Shown in pieces: positions 1-14,900 of a DNA stretch of 64,000 nt (position 1 is its first letter; every line of letters begins with the position of its first letter). A model generated the notes under the pieces. The model was not told the origin of the DNA and searched no databases. It saw only the letters and a program-made list of their open reading frames with translations. Origin of the DNA: Adineta vaga (lineage: Eukaryota; Rotifera); the NCBI GenBank assembly GCA_021613535.1, contig CP075495.1, forward strand, positions 3,100,001 through 3,164,000, in the 5' to 3' direction. The translations under genes and the position numbers were made by a program.

Positions 1-1694
1 AGTTAGTTGACAACTTTAGCTCATCTCAGCCGTTATTTCTAGTATGTTTGTGAAAAAAATGCGCCTTTTATCGATCGATCAGAATCAGTTACAAGGGATC
101 AAGCAGAAATCGTGAATATAGTATTGAGAATAGTTTGTATTGTCGCTTTTTAAGTAGTTCCGAACTTATATTTCGGAATGTTATGCAAAGTGAGGACGTC
201 TTTCAAGTGTGGTGATTTTTTGTCAGTATATGAGAGTACATGTCAATACATGACAGTACAAGCTAACCGCTAACTTTTCAGACCTAAAATAGATCTATGC
301 ATGTCAGTAAATGAGAATACATGGCAGTACAAAGCTATTGATTACAGCTGTATCGTGTAGACAGAATTCTTAGCCAAATCCAGAGTACAATTTGTACTCG
401 TATTTGCGCAGCCCTCGATAGTTTGGAAACTCTTTTGGCAATATACCTTTTTTTTAGAGAGCAGTAGAGGTCTAGATTCACACGAAAACAGAGTTTTTTA
501 GGCTGGCTTGAGATTAACTGAATAGAGTGTATTTGCAGCGAGTTCTTGAATAGTACATCCTGTTTTAATTTTCACTTGTGGATTCGTAATAACACAAAGT
601 GATCAAGTCACCAGAATAGAAAGGAAGCCGATGGGTATAATACTTGAGTCGCTTCAAACGGCTAGCCGTTAATATTAGTTTACTTTCGAAATCCAGTATT
701 AATACAAAACTGAGAAAGTTTTGAGCCTGTCACGAAAATCAATAAACTAGTATTAACGTAAGAATAACAACAGAAAAATATCAATCTGTTGAAAGAAAAA
801 GCTAATAAGCTAGGATGTACTCGACAATTTGAGAATATATATCAAGATTTTTATGCTACGAATGAATGATACTATAACCCATGATTGACTTAGTTTCCGC
901 TCTAGTCAGACTCTTTATTCGAAAAATGTTAAAAATCGAGAAAAATATGGGACTAGCTAGTCGTGAGTGGGCGACCGACTAGGTGTCGCGTTAATGATCT
1001 TTTTATAGGTATAGTGTAAAGATTTAAAACATTTTAAGAAAGTCTCAAAATAGCCGATATATACATGAATGATATCTAGTATAGATTGAACGTGTAAAAA
1101 TATTGAGAAAAAACTTATTAGGGATGATATGGTATTAAGTGTCTACTGTAAAATTAAAATAAATTGATATGCAATTGTATCTTGTTGAACCGTTCGGAAA
1201 ACTGTATAGATATCTGGCGGTCCAACGATAAAAGTTTGAAAACTTTGGTCTATAACTGTCAGTGTAGTAATACTCTTTAACAGAGACATAAAATATGCTT
1301 TTTCATAGAGATCTAGTGAATAATGAGTGTGATATTTGTGTTGCGAATGTATCATACGTATACACTTGTGAATAAATAATGATCACTACATAGACTGTTG
1401 TTTCCACTTTGATAGTTGCAAGAAGAGTATAACATGAAAGAAAAGCAAATTATTTGTCTTTTAATAATAGATATTTTGAATTTTCTTTCAGAAAAGGGCC
1501 AGCGAATCCGTAGGATGAGCGCTACTTGTGAATTATTTTAGTGTTAATATATTTAGTCATGAGTGACAATTGAAAGATTTTATTATTTCTAATAAGGCAG
1601 CAAAATATTTGAAAATGAAAACTTATGCACAATATCACATAGACAACAGAAAAAAAGAGAATCAAAGTACATTGTTTTGTTTTTTTCCGATAAA
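1..1694. other. Gene-free stretch at left edge
   Basis: No open frame on either strand shows protein-family features or a convincing exon structure. The only organised sequence I see is a short degenerate direct repeat at 221-321. The last part lies just downstream of the stop codon of the minus-strand GPCR and probably includes its 3' untranslated region. Confidence 0.6.
221..321. repeat. Degenerate 20-bp direct repeat, three copies
   Basis: Units at 221-240, 241-260 and 302-321 share the form TGTCAGTAtATGAGAgTACA. Units 1 and 2 are adjacent and differ at 3 of 20 positions; units 1 and 3 differ at 2 of 20. Unit 2 contains an inverted pair TGTCA-5 bp-TGACA at 241-255. A partial continuation (TGGCAGTACA) follows unit 3 at 322-331. 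Function unknown. Confidence 0.55.
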
Positions 1695-4600
1695 CTATCG
1701 ATCAAAAAATGACGATCTTCCTCCAACAGAATTTCGTTTGTTTGGACAGCGAACCATTGACAAAACATAGGCACGTAAACTTGGATTCATAAAACAATAG
1801 ATTATTGGATTCAATGCATGCGTACATAAATATAAATAATAAATCATTATAGGACTTTTCATAATTCGTTCGGCATTTAAAATCGATGGTAGATAAAATA
1901 ATACAAATGAAACAGTAATAGCTAAAAATGTCGATGCCATACGTAATTGTTGTATACGATGACGATGTAATTGTTTTCGTAAGGTTTCACTATTTGATGT
2001 TGATGTTGCTGTTGTTGGACTTATCGGAGGTAGTATTGTTGATTCATCTTCTGGATGATTGACAAGTGACGGTAATTGGGTTATAGACGTTTGTTTTTTT
2101 GTACAACAACAACAACAGCAACATAACCATTTACTTTTTGATAAAGATGGTCGAGCAAAATGAAATTTAATTAATAAGTGACGTTTAGTCAAACATGGAC
2201 ATGGTAATTTATAATACATATTATGATTTCTATCCAATGCTCCATCAAGAGATACAGATGAAAGTGATAAATCTTTTGTCGTTTGTTTTTGCAATGTATT
2301 TCGACGATGTTCAATTTGAAATGAAACTTGTTTTCCACTATATAATTTCTCGGAAGATGGTTGTAAATCATCCAATGTACCTTCAGATATACTGATATTA
2401 TGTGATTTTAATGCTATTGGTAATGAATGATTTTGTTCCTCATTATCAATGAAATTCGACATTTCAAGATGTTGTTCATCGGGTAATGAATACGATTGTT
2501 TAGGTAATAAAGTTGTTGTAACTACATTTGATGAACCTGGCGATGGTCGAAAAGTAACAACGGAATCTGTTGGTCGTTGAGTAGGTTTTGGTGATGGATA
2601 AGCATCAAATTTATTTAAAACATTCAGACTTTTTTTCAATGCACGTATACGTGGATTTTGTCGACGAAGTGCAAGTACAAATGTAATCGTATAGAAAATT
2701 GTTACGATACCAACTAATGTATAAAAGACTTTATTTGATGAACTCTTTAATATTTCACGTATCGATTCTGATATAATTGATGTATCAGCAAAACATCGTG
2801 CAACAGTTGTTTTATATTCAAAATTCACTATTGTAATATTATTAGTGCCATTTGGATTAAGAGATTTTGTAATTGAATCAATTGTATCCGTAGTTAAGGA
2901 TGAATTTTGATCAAGATCAAAATCAATATCTTGATATTGTAAGGATGAATTACTTTCATTGGATAGCAGGAAATAATAACCAGTACGAAAAACACTTTTT
3001 GTTGGTTGAGTAGAAAATGCTAATGCAGTCAATGTACCAAGTCCAATTCCTATTCCAATGAATAAGATCAGCAAAACCTAAAATAATTGAAGAATTAAAA
3101 TCTTTCTATCAGAGTAATCAATAGTCTAATCATTAATGACATTTATTCATATAGTAAAAAGAACATTTTCAAAAATAAAATGTCAATACGAACTATCTAA
3201 CATTTTATCCCATTTTGAAATTTACGCTAATCATGTCTAAAAAAAGACATGTATAGTATAGATTCAATAGAATAATATTTCTGATAATTATGTTCATAAT
3301 TTTTTTCTATCTATTTGTGTATATGATAATTAATCATGTTTTTCATGGATTTCTTAGCAAACAAGATAGAGCGATTTCCTATCTATGATATGTTTCTTCT
3401 CTAATGAATGATATTCATTGCAATTGATTAGATACATTATAACTCATAATAGTTTCATAGTCCTTAAATAATACGACGAACATGAGAGCAAAAGATCATC
3501 TATTGTAAAGTCACGATCTTTTCTATCGAGTACAAACTAAAAGTTCAATTGATATCATATTCATTTATTCTAAACATACAACACAAGTACATTCATGAAT
3601 TTCTAGAACGAGAAAGAAATCTCTTATTGACTTTATTTAGACTAGTAGACCAATAATAATGTAATTATTTGAAGAAAACGTGAGAATTTAATTGAGATCT
3701 GTTTTCTATTATACTCGACGGTTAATCGAACGCTTTTGACAAACTGAAAAATATACCATATAAACCGTTCTTTCACTATGTTTTAGAAATGCACGGTAAG
3801 TTATATTGAAATTTTCTAGGTGACGTCAATCGCACCTCTGATTTTAAAACTTTTTTCACTTTTAGTTATTACATAGAGTTAGTAATTAGATGATTAGTTT
3901 TCTCGAAGGTTGACAGGAACTTCATTGAAGTTTCTAGCACGATGAATGTGAAAATTTAATATCAATTTAGTCAATGAAATTTCTTTTTCTTTTTTTTTCA
4001 ATTATAAATGGAAATTAAGGATAAAACATTGTACTTCAATGTTAATCCATCGAGCAAGAAAAAACAACTATTCCAGATGTTTTATTACGGTAATTGATTC
4101 GATAAGCAAACATTGATGTGTAACAACTATTCAAGCATATAACAAAGTTCGTAATATGAGAAAAAAAATCTAGTTTCAATTTTTAATTATGTTTAAAAGA
4201 GTTAAATCGGATAAAGATTGTGACGTCGTCTTTTTCATTTTCAAAAGAAAAACTAAGAATTTCAAAGGCGACTTTAGCTAATCTTGATTAACTAATTTTA
4301 ATAAAAAATCTCTTTGAACACACTAATGAATATGCTAGGTCAAATGGAAACAATTACTAAATAACCAAATTTCATCTTTTTATACAATGTGCGTGTTTTT
4401 TTCGACTTACTTTGACGCGTCTTGGATTGAGTAAACGACAATGTGGGAGAGCAATATTTAGAAATCGATCAAAAGCAATAAATGACATAATAAATGATGA
4501 AATGATAATTAAATTCTTTGAAAATGAGTAAAAACGACAGATTGCTGTTGGAACAGCAAAGTCACGATATTCCATAATTGCAATTGTTGGTACAACAATT

Positions 4601-4773
4601 AAACATGTCCAAAGATCTACACATGCAAGAATAAGTATAAAAATAACTGATGTTGATTTCGATGAATTCCAACGATGACCATAAGCAAATAAAATCACTC
4701 CATTACCCATTGTGCCTATAATTGACACGAGTATGAAATATGCCATTAGACGTAGATTCATTGTTGTGGCCAT
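1695..4773 (-). CDS. Rhodopsin-like (class A) GPCR, orphan
   Basis: Two coding exons, 4773-4411 and 3077-1695, joined by an in-phase GT-AG intron of 1333 bp, encode about 581 residues. Exon 1 carries TM1-TM3: a GN pair in TM1 (MGNGVILF) and a DRF motif in place of DRY at the end of TM3 (AFDRFLNIALPHCR). Exon 2 carries TM4, TM5, a very long third intracellular loop of roughly 250 residues, TM6 (FYLPS), and TM7 ending NPIIY in the NPxxY position. The loop holds a run of seven cysteines (codons at 2103-2123). The extracellular loop before TM5 is rich in Asn and Ser with possible N-glycosylation sites. The ligand cannot be deduced; the conserved TM3 and TM7 signatures suggest a functional receptor. 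Start chosen at the first ATG of exon 1, shortly before TM1, so the N-terminus is short. Confidence 0.8.
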
Positions 4774-7700
4774 GTTCAGTTCGTTATTTCAAAGGAAAAA
4801 TAAACATCTAAATCAAAAAAACAAGGAAAGAAAAACATAAGTATTCAACTGAGGACTTCTTGATGAAACTTAAGGAATGATGTCGCCGGTTTTTCATAAA
4901 AGAAAAGAATCTAGCATTTTCAGTTCTATCTCATTTTTTTAACGATTTAGTTTATGGTTTCCAGATTATATTTTGCTTTCCTTGTTTCTCTCTCTCTCTC
5001 TTTTCCATTCTATCCTTGTTGAAAACATGCACTTCACGTAGAAAAATTCTTAGCAATGTTGTTATGACGAGAGAAAAAAAGAATGAGTCAATGAGAAAAA
5101 TATCAAGATCTTCAGACTGATTCGAAGGATATAAAAAGAAAAGATTTTTAGTTCTTCAGAAACAAGTATTCTATAGAGATTAATTCTTATCTGCAGTAGA
5201 CGAATCAATTCAACATACAATTAGTATTCGAACAGAAACTATTCTCTATCATCTAAAAAAGAAAACAACAAATTTCTGTCCTTCTTATCGCAAGAAAGAA
5301 TTTATGATGTTTTAGAGAAATTTATTTTAATGTGTTTCGTGACAATAGTGTTTATAAATATATATATATAGACAAAAAAAAACCAAACTTTTTATCAACT
5401 AATTTTATCACGTTGAGAATTGCCTTTCTCGAATATGAATGCATTTATTTCTTCTAAAAAAGAAACTTCTCGTGCACTTTACATCTTAACAAAACGGTCA
5501 TGCTATTACAGTACTCTTCCTATTGTATCTCATTAATAGAAGTTAGTCGCAAAAAAACAAACAAATATGTTAATTATAAACGAAAACATTTGATCATTTT
5601 TTTTCTTTCTAATCCCAACTTTAGTCGAGAAAATCAGAACCTAATCAAGATTCTCGAATGAAATTTTACATATGATTATTTATTAAAAACGAGTGTCAAC
5701 GATAAATTTAATTATTTATAGAAGAACACACATCAATAATTGATATCTACACAAGTTACACGAGGAGTTTCTTCTCATACAAATAAGACTCAACGTACAA
5801 TCAAATTTTTGATTGAATTTATCGAAAAGAAATGACCTAGTTTATTATCCTTTGAGATTAACTTACTCGCATTACAAAATTAAACTTATCTATCTTGATT
5901 AATAAAATTATAAACAACTTCATCATCATCATCATCAATTAGTAACTGAAGTAAAATAAAAACAAGTGTTTTTCCTATTCTCACAAGACTATATTCATTA
6001 TCTATGATATAATATGATCGATACTATATTTCTACCTGACAAGTCCCGTCTCATTTTTCTTCGTATGTAAATGATTCTCATCAAAATGTCAATCATGTAG
6101 ATCTGGTTTTTATATTCTTCTATACAAGATCAAATCCGATTTGATATTCTCAATAATTAACAAAACTACTATTAATTGATTCTATGATTGATAGAAAACA
6201 TATGCATGAGTAAATTTAATGAGAGAAAAATTATTTTTCTCATGTAATTATTATTATATTAATTACAAAATAATCATTTTTCAGTTAGACAAATGAATTT
6301 CATGTATATAATCGATTAATTCAATCAAATCTTTCTTGTTATCAAATAACTGCAAGTCAAATATTATTTTGCTGAATGCAATTTAACTTGAACTGATGTA
6401 ATTCATTATTATTAGAATTGGAGAATATCTATTAAAGTTTAATGAATCAGAAAAATGAAGAGGTTCGATATACATATATATATATATTCTTCTTTATATG
6501 AGTTATCTAAGTAAAAGTGTCGTACACAATCTATGATATTTAATGGCCTCTTAAAGACGTTACTTGAACGACAAAAATAGAATCATGCGTGAACATCCAT
6601 TTAAAATGCACTCGATGATAAAAAATAGAGAAACAAAAGAGTTATTACTACATAGGTTTCCTCTTTTTTTTCTTACGATTATCTATGATTCAAATCTCGA
6701 TTCGATATATATATATATATATTCTAAGGAATTTTTGATTATTCAAATATACTTACAAGAGAATTAATAGATTACAAATTATGTTCGTTGAAAATATGTT
6801 AACTTACTTGAATCAGTTGAGATATAAACAAACCAATTGTCTTCTAAAATGATTTGTTTTTTAAGAATAAGATAGATTGACAGACATATTCATTGACAGA
6901 CGTTATTTCTCAAGAAAATAAGAGAATGATATAGCTCTGCCTATTAAATGCTTTTCGACGATAGGACAAAACAAGCAGAAATAAATGTGTAACTAAGCTA
7001 ATTGTATATTTGACATAACTAGGATGGATTGTTGCTTTCTTTTCTTTATCTTTTTTGCTTGTTTCTCTCGTTCTCTTTCCTAGAAGAATTCGAATAAGCA
7101 AACCATGGAATATGTGTATTATTTATTTTATAAATAGTTTTTAGCCAGCATATGAGGAAAGAAAAATAAATAATAACTACATGAGGTTCGAGGGAATTAT
7201 CATGAAAAAAGATGGAATGAAATCTTTGAAAGAAATAATTAGAAATCATGACAAAAAACAAAAACAAAACGTCGATAATAGCTAGCATTCTCTCTCTACA
7301 GTCTTAAAACACATGATAGTTTAATGAATGAAGAAATGAATTTTTCTCAAGTAGTATTGAGTAAATGTTCTGCTCATATTTACAAAGTGCTACATGTTTT
7401 ACATAGTTAACCATTGAAGTATATCTTAGTTGTTCATTCAACTGATGGAAATTTTGAGTATAATTTTATTATATATATTTAGTTCTTTTCTTTTTTTTCG
7501 ATATATTTAGAATTTACTACAAGAAATCTTTCTGCGAGTATATTCAATCTTAATAAAAAAAAGTTACTTTTCAGTATAGTGGTAATTTCCTTCGTAAACA
7601 CAAATATGTATATGGATTGGATGATTGTCGTTGATGACAATCATTTTTGGCCTTTAGGTTATTAATAAAGCAATCATTTCGAAATAATTAGAACCTGACA

Positions 7701-9544
7701 TTCATCTCGTTCCCTTCTTTCTCCGTCTATGTTATTTTCTAGTTTTTCTTTTTTTTCTTCATTAGAATAGTTCGAAGAAAAATTCGTTTGAATATAGAAA
7801 TAGAAATCGAGACAAATAGTTTGAGGTAGACATTATTATTACTTTTTCCTTTGCCAGGAAATCGAAACATTACTATCCATTAGAGTATTTCTAAGCTTTT
7901 GATGAGTATATGACTTCGTTGATTGAATGTAATTTGTTTTTGAAAAAACATGATTTTCTCATAAATATATAAATTAATTTACTATTTTTCAACGATAAAT
8001 CAAAATATAAACAGATTAAAGATCAATTTATATCAAGATGTAGTTAGAGAAGATTCGATGAAAGTTTAATCAACCTTACAACATTATTAAAGTTTCTCTC
8101 TTTTTCTGTTGTATACAATAAGATTAACATTCTTCTGATACAGCTTGACTCTAATATAATGACGTATATCTTTAATTCAATTTGAATATATCTGATAGGA
8201 TGCTCTACAGCACGTTCTTATCTTATCAATGAGAGATATACCAGAAAATTCTTTTACAGAAAAACATATTCAACTATCAACGAATGCATTCCTACTTACT
8301 TTCTTGAAGAAAATCTCTGCATGATTAATAACTATTTATGTATATATTTGTTTTTTTTCAAACATTAAAGTTTTTCATTAACATTAGTATAAATATCTTT
8401 TTCTTCCAAAGAAGAAAAATAAAGCTTAGCTTTCTGTGGATTCTAAAGGCTATAACTCTCAAAAGTAGATTTAACATAAACAGTAAACATTGTGTGAATA
8501 TCAAATTGATTTACATTTCAATTATGTTTCCAAATAACAAAGAATAGTCTTAAGATAAACTTAATATTATTATCAATGAAGTTTTTTGATGATGATGATG
8601 TTGAATGAAAGGTTTATACTGCGATTCCATTGTCACTTATATATATATATATATAGCTTTAAAGAATATTCAGATTAATTTCTTCCAGATCATAACAACT
8701 AATGAACTACTTTCATATACATGTTTTTGACAATCTTCTTATCTTTCTCAAACTTTTTGAACTTCAATTATAGTTACATTAGTTATGTACTCATTTATGA
8801 CTATTAATACAACTTTTATTATGGCATTCATAGAACTTATTAATCAAAGAGATTTTTATGTCAACAATAAGCTTTCTATTTTGATTTAATACGCTTCTAC
8901 TAAAGTATTATGTGATTTGATGATTAAAAATATTTACTCAACTAAAAATAGTTTAATTAACAATGATATTTTTTGCAAAATGAAAAATTATATATAATTA
9001 AAATTTCCTCCTTTTTTTTGTTCTTACGTGTAATTCAAACCGCAACCATTCCAGTCTTCAATTTTTATGACATCCTCGATTTTTATTACTTATCATTAAA
9101 TTAAAAGTGGTTTCAAACATAAGAAAAGAAAGTACACTTCGATATTTCTTATTCTTTCAAAAGTACTTTCGAGATTGTGAGTACTGCAACTGCAGTAAAT
9201 AGTTCAGAGAACGACTTGAGTTTTAAATTTTAATCAATTCGAATGATATTGAGTCTTAACAAAAACTGATTTTCAATGAATACAACTAAAAATACTATTC
9301 AAACAACGTAAATAATTGTTAGGCGTAGGAATGTACCAAGCTCGAGTTCGATACGTTCTCGATTATACGATAACATGTAGAGTAAATCCAGTGACATTTC
9401 TGGAAAGTATATTCTTAAGAGGAACGGAAATAAATATCAGAAATCTCGTTTTGTTTTTATCGTCATCTGATCAACATATCTATTGATATGTTATTGTTTT
9501 ATTAGAAACAAAGAGCAAAACAATAATAACAATAACAGCTAAAG
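4774..9544. other. Gene-free region of about 4.8 kb
   Basis: Very AT-rich sequence with no coding exon I can support. It contains (TA)n tracts at about 5359-5370, 6473-6488, 6704-6722 and 8639-8655 and many A or T homopolymer runs. Short open frames here lack domain features and splice context. It separates the GPCR (transcribed leftwards from 4773) from the 3' end of UTP18, so it may hold the GPCR promoter and 5' UTR exons. Confidence 0.55.
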
Positions 9545-11727
9545 TCAATAGGTACTGAAATGTTTTAAACGATATAAGAGTACTTTGCCATTATTATTGC
9601 CTAAAGTGAGAAAACCACTGTTCGGTGAAAAATCTAATCCATTGACGATTTGTATTTTTTTATCATGAAATTCTGGAAAATTTTCATACACTGTTAAAGT
9701 TGGCATATGAACCTAAACAAATAAATTTTTGTCCAATTAGTTTTGCTTTTTTTTCTTTCTTCTTCTTCTCATTTTTCTTACTAATCGAACTGCTTTCGAA
9801 AGATGATAGGAATTTATTGCTAATAATTCCGAACTTGAATTCATCTTGACATTTTGTATTGATGTTGTTAAGTTTTTCAAATATTTTATTGGTTTTGGCT
9901 CACCACTTTTCAAAACATCATCATAGGAATAAACATTTACAATACCACTTTTTTGACTAGAAGAAAACAATAATTTTCGAAAAGAAATATTATGAAATTT
10001 AGAAATACCCTGTAACAAAATATTGTTGATTTGATGAAACACACATACTCGTTGTAGAATAACTTCCATCATCAATAAAACGATGTATTGCTGCTCGACG
10101 ACGAACATCAAAGACTGTAACAATGCCTTCATCTAATCAACAACAATCTTGATAATAAAAACACATGGAAAAGAAAGAAAAATGTCTACCTCCACAAGCA
10201 AACATAACTTCACCATCTTGTCGAAATGTTACACTATTGATATTACCAGAAATTTGTGTAGTATCAATCAATTCTTTTGACTAGAATAAAAAGGAAAACA
10301 AATCATCATGCGTCTGTAAAGAATTTGTTTACTTTTGCAGAAACAAAATGTAATTGACCATTTCGATTGATGAAAACAATTAAAGATCCATCTGGACTTA
10401 ATTCAAATTTTCCCAAACGTCCTTCAAATCCTAAATACGATATTTAAAAAAAGAACGTTCTAAAATCTATACAAAAAACAAACAAACTCACCTCTCATCA
10501 TTGGTATTTGCATGATTTTTCCTTCAATCATATCGTATACTTTGAAGAAATTTCGATCACCGGTAACGATTACTTGATTTCCATCTTTAGTAAAATGTGC
10601 TGTATCAATTGAATATCGTTCGAAGAAAAGAGAATGTAAACGTTCATTTTTCTTTCCATCGACCTATTTAATAACAAAATTTACTCTTTGAAAATATCAA
10701 AGGATCATTTAGAATTACTTGATATAAATTCAAATATTGACTACGACCAGCTGTAAGAAGAACTCGAGCAGTTGGATGAAATTCAACAGATCTTAATAAT
10801 TTCTGTAAAATATAGAAATGAATTTAGTGAAAATATTGGAAACAAAATCATACTGAATGAGCAACATCATGTTTAAAATCAGCACAACGAAGACAATCAA
10901 TTGTTCCAGCTCGTAAAACACTTGATTTCGTTAAGTAATTACCCGTACGACGAAATAATTCTTCATCACTATCATCTAATTGAAATTTTTTTAAATAAAA
11001 TTTCGAAATATTTTTCAAAACATTAATTACCATCTTCTGTTCTCTTATTTAATAATTTCTCTGCCCATGATGGTCGACCCATAACACGTTCATATCTAAA
11101 ACAATTGATCAATCAGCAAGAATTCAATTAACTACAATGAAAATCGTTTACTCGAATTTCAATTTTGTTTCATATTCTCCTGTTGTAATTTTTCGTCGTT
11201 TTCTTGGATTTATCTGATTGAAATTTGGTTCACGAACACTTACATATTGAAAATGAACAAACAAATTCGTTTAATTCAATGGAAACAAAAACTTTTTCTT
11301 TCACTCACGTTTCTTCTGTTACTTCTTCACTATCAATCCAAGCTGGTTTTTTCGATTCATTTGTTTGAATCTTATTCACAACCTATATCAAAGTTGAAAA
11401 AAGATAATGATGATGATGATGATCTATATATATATAGTCATAATTTACTTGGTTAGATTTTGTTGTAACTGATGTTAATTCTTCGAGATAATCATCATCA
11501 TCACCAAAAACTAAATGTGTCAAAGCTGATTCTTCATCAAAACGTTTTCCATGTGTTTCATCATCATTATCCTCTGTTGCTAGCGTATATTTAATCCGAC
11601 GTTTGGTCGTTTTCTTCTTTTTTTTCTTTTCTGTTTTCGATGTTTTCGTTGTTACTTCTACAGGTGCATCGGAATCATCATCATCCTCGTAATTTTCCGT
11701 CTTGATATTCTCATTAATTGAAACCAT
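9545..11727 (-). CDS. UTP18: U3 snoRNA-associated protein 18 (WD-repeat)
   Basis: Twelve exons with consistent GT-AG junctions and phases: 11727-11449, 11382-11309, 11238-11152, 11095-11031, 10975-10854, 10802-10719, 10663-10492, 10430-10333, 10280-10190, 10132-10009, 9956-9782, 9712-9545. They encode about 512 residues, close to the family length. The acidic and lysine-rich N-terminus is followed by the family signature LTHLVFGDDDDYLEEL, then PSWAEKLLNK, an acidic DDSDEELFRRTGN block, and a C-terminal WD-repeat propeller (for example RSVEFHPTARVLLTAG and VNGLDFSPNSG). UTP18 is a UTPB subunit of the small-subunit processome, needed in the nucleolus for 18S rRNA maturation. The intron after residues YFVTG is easy to miss because the exon reads on past an apparent GTATGT site. 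The next gene upstream, neurexin IV, ends 237 bp away on the same strand. Confidence 0.93.
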
Positions 11728-11964
11728 TGTTCAAAATCTTAAATAAAACAAAACAGTCATGGAAACATTCGGGTTTTTTTCTTCATCAATTAAATTGATT
11801 CAAATATTATCATTAATAGAAAACAAAGTATGAAATGCTACAGAAAATGATTATGTACAAAAACATAAGTGTAACAATGAAGAAAGAAAAAACAGTTAAC
11901 GTTATGTACAATAGATGAATAGAATATGTTTGGAATGAATAATAGAAAAAAAACAAAATGAGAT

Positions 11965-14900
11965 TCAAAAAAACCACTCTCGTGCTTCAGTTACATCGGG
12001 ATGACGAGGATCACCACGAATAATCGCTGTATCAGCATCAATAGCTTGATCAGCTCCTTCATCCTCTTTCGTTTCATATTGACCACTTTGACGTGATTTA
12101 CGATAACATAATCCAATAAAGAGAAGAATGACAACAGCAAAAACAGATAATAAACTGAGAATAATACCTAAATTTCTGGCATAAATATTTTGTGCGTAGA
12201 CAGGACGAGGTAAGGCTAAATGAAGTAACGATTTTTTTTACTACACACATTAGATTCTATATATAAACATACCAAGAATAGAAAATCCACGATCAGGTGG
12301 AATTTCCACAGGTTCTGGTGCATATTTCACAGGTTCTGTTCCACATGGCCATTCTCTGATGAAATCATAAAGAAAAATGATAGATTTTAAGAAAGTAAAT
12401 AGTATAAGATTTACCGAATATTTCCACCTGTCCATGTTATATTTGGATCACGTTCTTCCAAAAATGCATATTTCAATGGAAATATACGATTAAATTGTAA
12501 TCGAGCAATACAACCACTAAAACCTTGTTCGGGCGGTGTTGTTTCATTTCGGCCAATGTACATTACACGTGGACTATCAAATTGCATATCAATTTGTTGA
12601 GTTTGTGGGAAAACATCAATATATGGTTCATAATTATCGACAGAAATCATAATACGTTTACCATAATCACGACGTGTAACAATAACTTCATGATCTTGAC
12701 CATTTGTTAAATCATATGGAACATTGTATTCAAAAGTATCAAAACCATAATTGAATTTTACACGTACACCGCCATTATTATTTAATTCAAGAGTAAAATA
12801 ATCAACCATACCTTTTTCGTCGGTTTTATCAGATTTTAATTGCATTAAAATACCTTGTTTTTTGAAGGTAGTAAATAAAACGCGAATAGTTTCTTCCTCC
12901 GTTGCCGTAATACCTAAATTATAACGATATATTATAAAATTTGTCAAGAAGAATGTTTCGAAAAGGATAAAGTCATGTAATCAGATCGATAATGAAATAT
13001 TTCCTTGCAAGATGACGTATATTTCAACTAATCCAGTCATTTCAAAAAAAATTTTACCTTCAGTCGGAAAAGTATATTTGATCATCGTATTAGCTTCTAA
13101 TCGTGTTCCAATTTCTGTTGAACATATTGGTCCACGAAATGGTGTGAATGTACAATCACAATCATATGTTGACCATCGTTCATTACAGCGTCCACCATTT
13201 AAACAAGGATTACTTTGACATTTACCAATACAGTCAGGTGATATACCGTACATGCCTTGTAAGGCAAAATATTTTAAATCGATTAATTCGCCATTAACTT
13301 GAAATGCACGCATACAACCAACAAAACCGTTTCGATTTGTTACTGATGCACCAATGGTTAAATTAGATGTTAAACGCATATGTCGAAATGTAGTTTGATC
13401 TTCTGGATTAGCAGCTGATAGACCATCAACTGTTAAACGTGCTTCTTGTCGATTAATTTCAATTTGTACTGTATGCCAGTCATTATCATTGAAATCGTAA
13501 GGTGAGCGAATGGTAATGATATTTGTTCCTCGGCCAACACTGTAACGAAATGCTATTTCACGTGGTGCTTGAAGACGAATCTTGAAACAAAAACAAAAGT
13601 TTGTTAATAAAAAAATCATACATCTCAAATTTCTTTACTTCAATAAGATCTCCATCTTCATAACCGATATTTTGAAGCATAATTGCTGAACCAAATGTAG
13701 CGGAATCAAAACCAGTTTTAAATTGAAAACGTATATCACCAGCCACTTTTGCTTCAAATGGTGGTACAGTTATAATTGCATCAGCTTTACGAAATGTCAC
13801 CGTATTATCATAGAGTAAATCTCCTTCACATTGTAAACGACCCACTTGATATCGACCATATTGTTGTGAAGCAGGTGGACCTGTATCACCGAATTCGACG
13901 CGAAGAACTGGCAAAAATTCTTTTCTTGTTAAATAACCACCATCTTTTAATTCAGTAGTCATTTGAGAATCACAATTACAGAATAAATTTGGATTTGCAC
14001 ATGTCATATCTAATCCACATGAACATTTGCCCGTGCCTATTTCACTTCCACCCCAATAATCCATTGTTTGATTTGTACGACCAACCCACCAACCCAATGG
14101 TGTATTCGGATAATTCAATAGACGAGAATTGAAACATGTATATTCAAGATATTGTTTACAAACATGTGAACGATCAATGACAGCAAAGACTTGTGGTAAT
14201 GGTATACGATAATTTATATTTTGAGAATACAATGAATCGGGTAATTGATAACCACTTGAAACATAACTTTCTAATTCATGATAATGACCAATTTCAGTTA
14301 CATTGAGAGTTTCAGATTTTGCACCATATCGACAAAGAACAGCAACTGGAGCTAATGGACCGCTACCATCAACATCAATAATAGTTACACGTTGAGGAAT
14401 GATATCATCCATTTTCATACGATTGATTTTAAAATCCAGACATGATAATGGATTATCACTAATATGACATACAGCACCACTATAACCAGTTTTTGAACAA
14501 TCACAACGAAATCTTGTCCATGTCTAATAAGACAAAAAGAAATTAGTTGATATTAAAGAAAAAAGTGCAGTAAAACTTATCTTACTTGAGAACATAGTCC
14601 ACCGTGACGACATGGATTTGGTGTACATCGATCAAACATTTCACAAGCATCAACAAGTACATCATGATTGATGACCATTCCAGTTCTTGGTCGATTATTG
14701 TCATTATTAAACATCGTTAAATTACTAGTTACATCTCGTGGTAATATTTGTATTCCACTCATAACTAATTGTCGTATACAACCTACAAAACCATTCATAG
14801 CTGTTTCACGATTAATCTGATCACCATTTGAACTGAAAGTAAATCGATCAGTTGTTGATAAATTATTACGTGTAAATGAAAATTCAGGTTCATAATCGAC

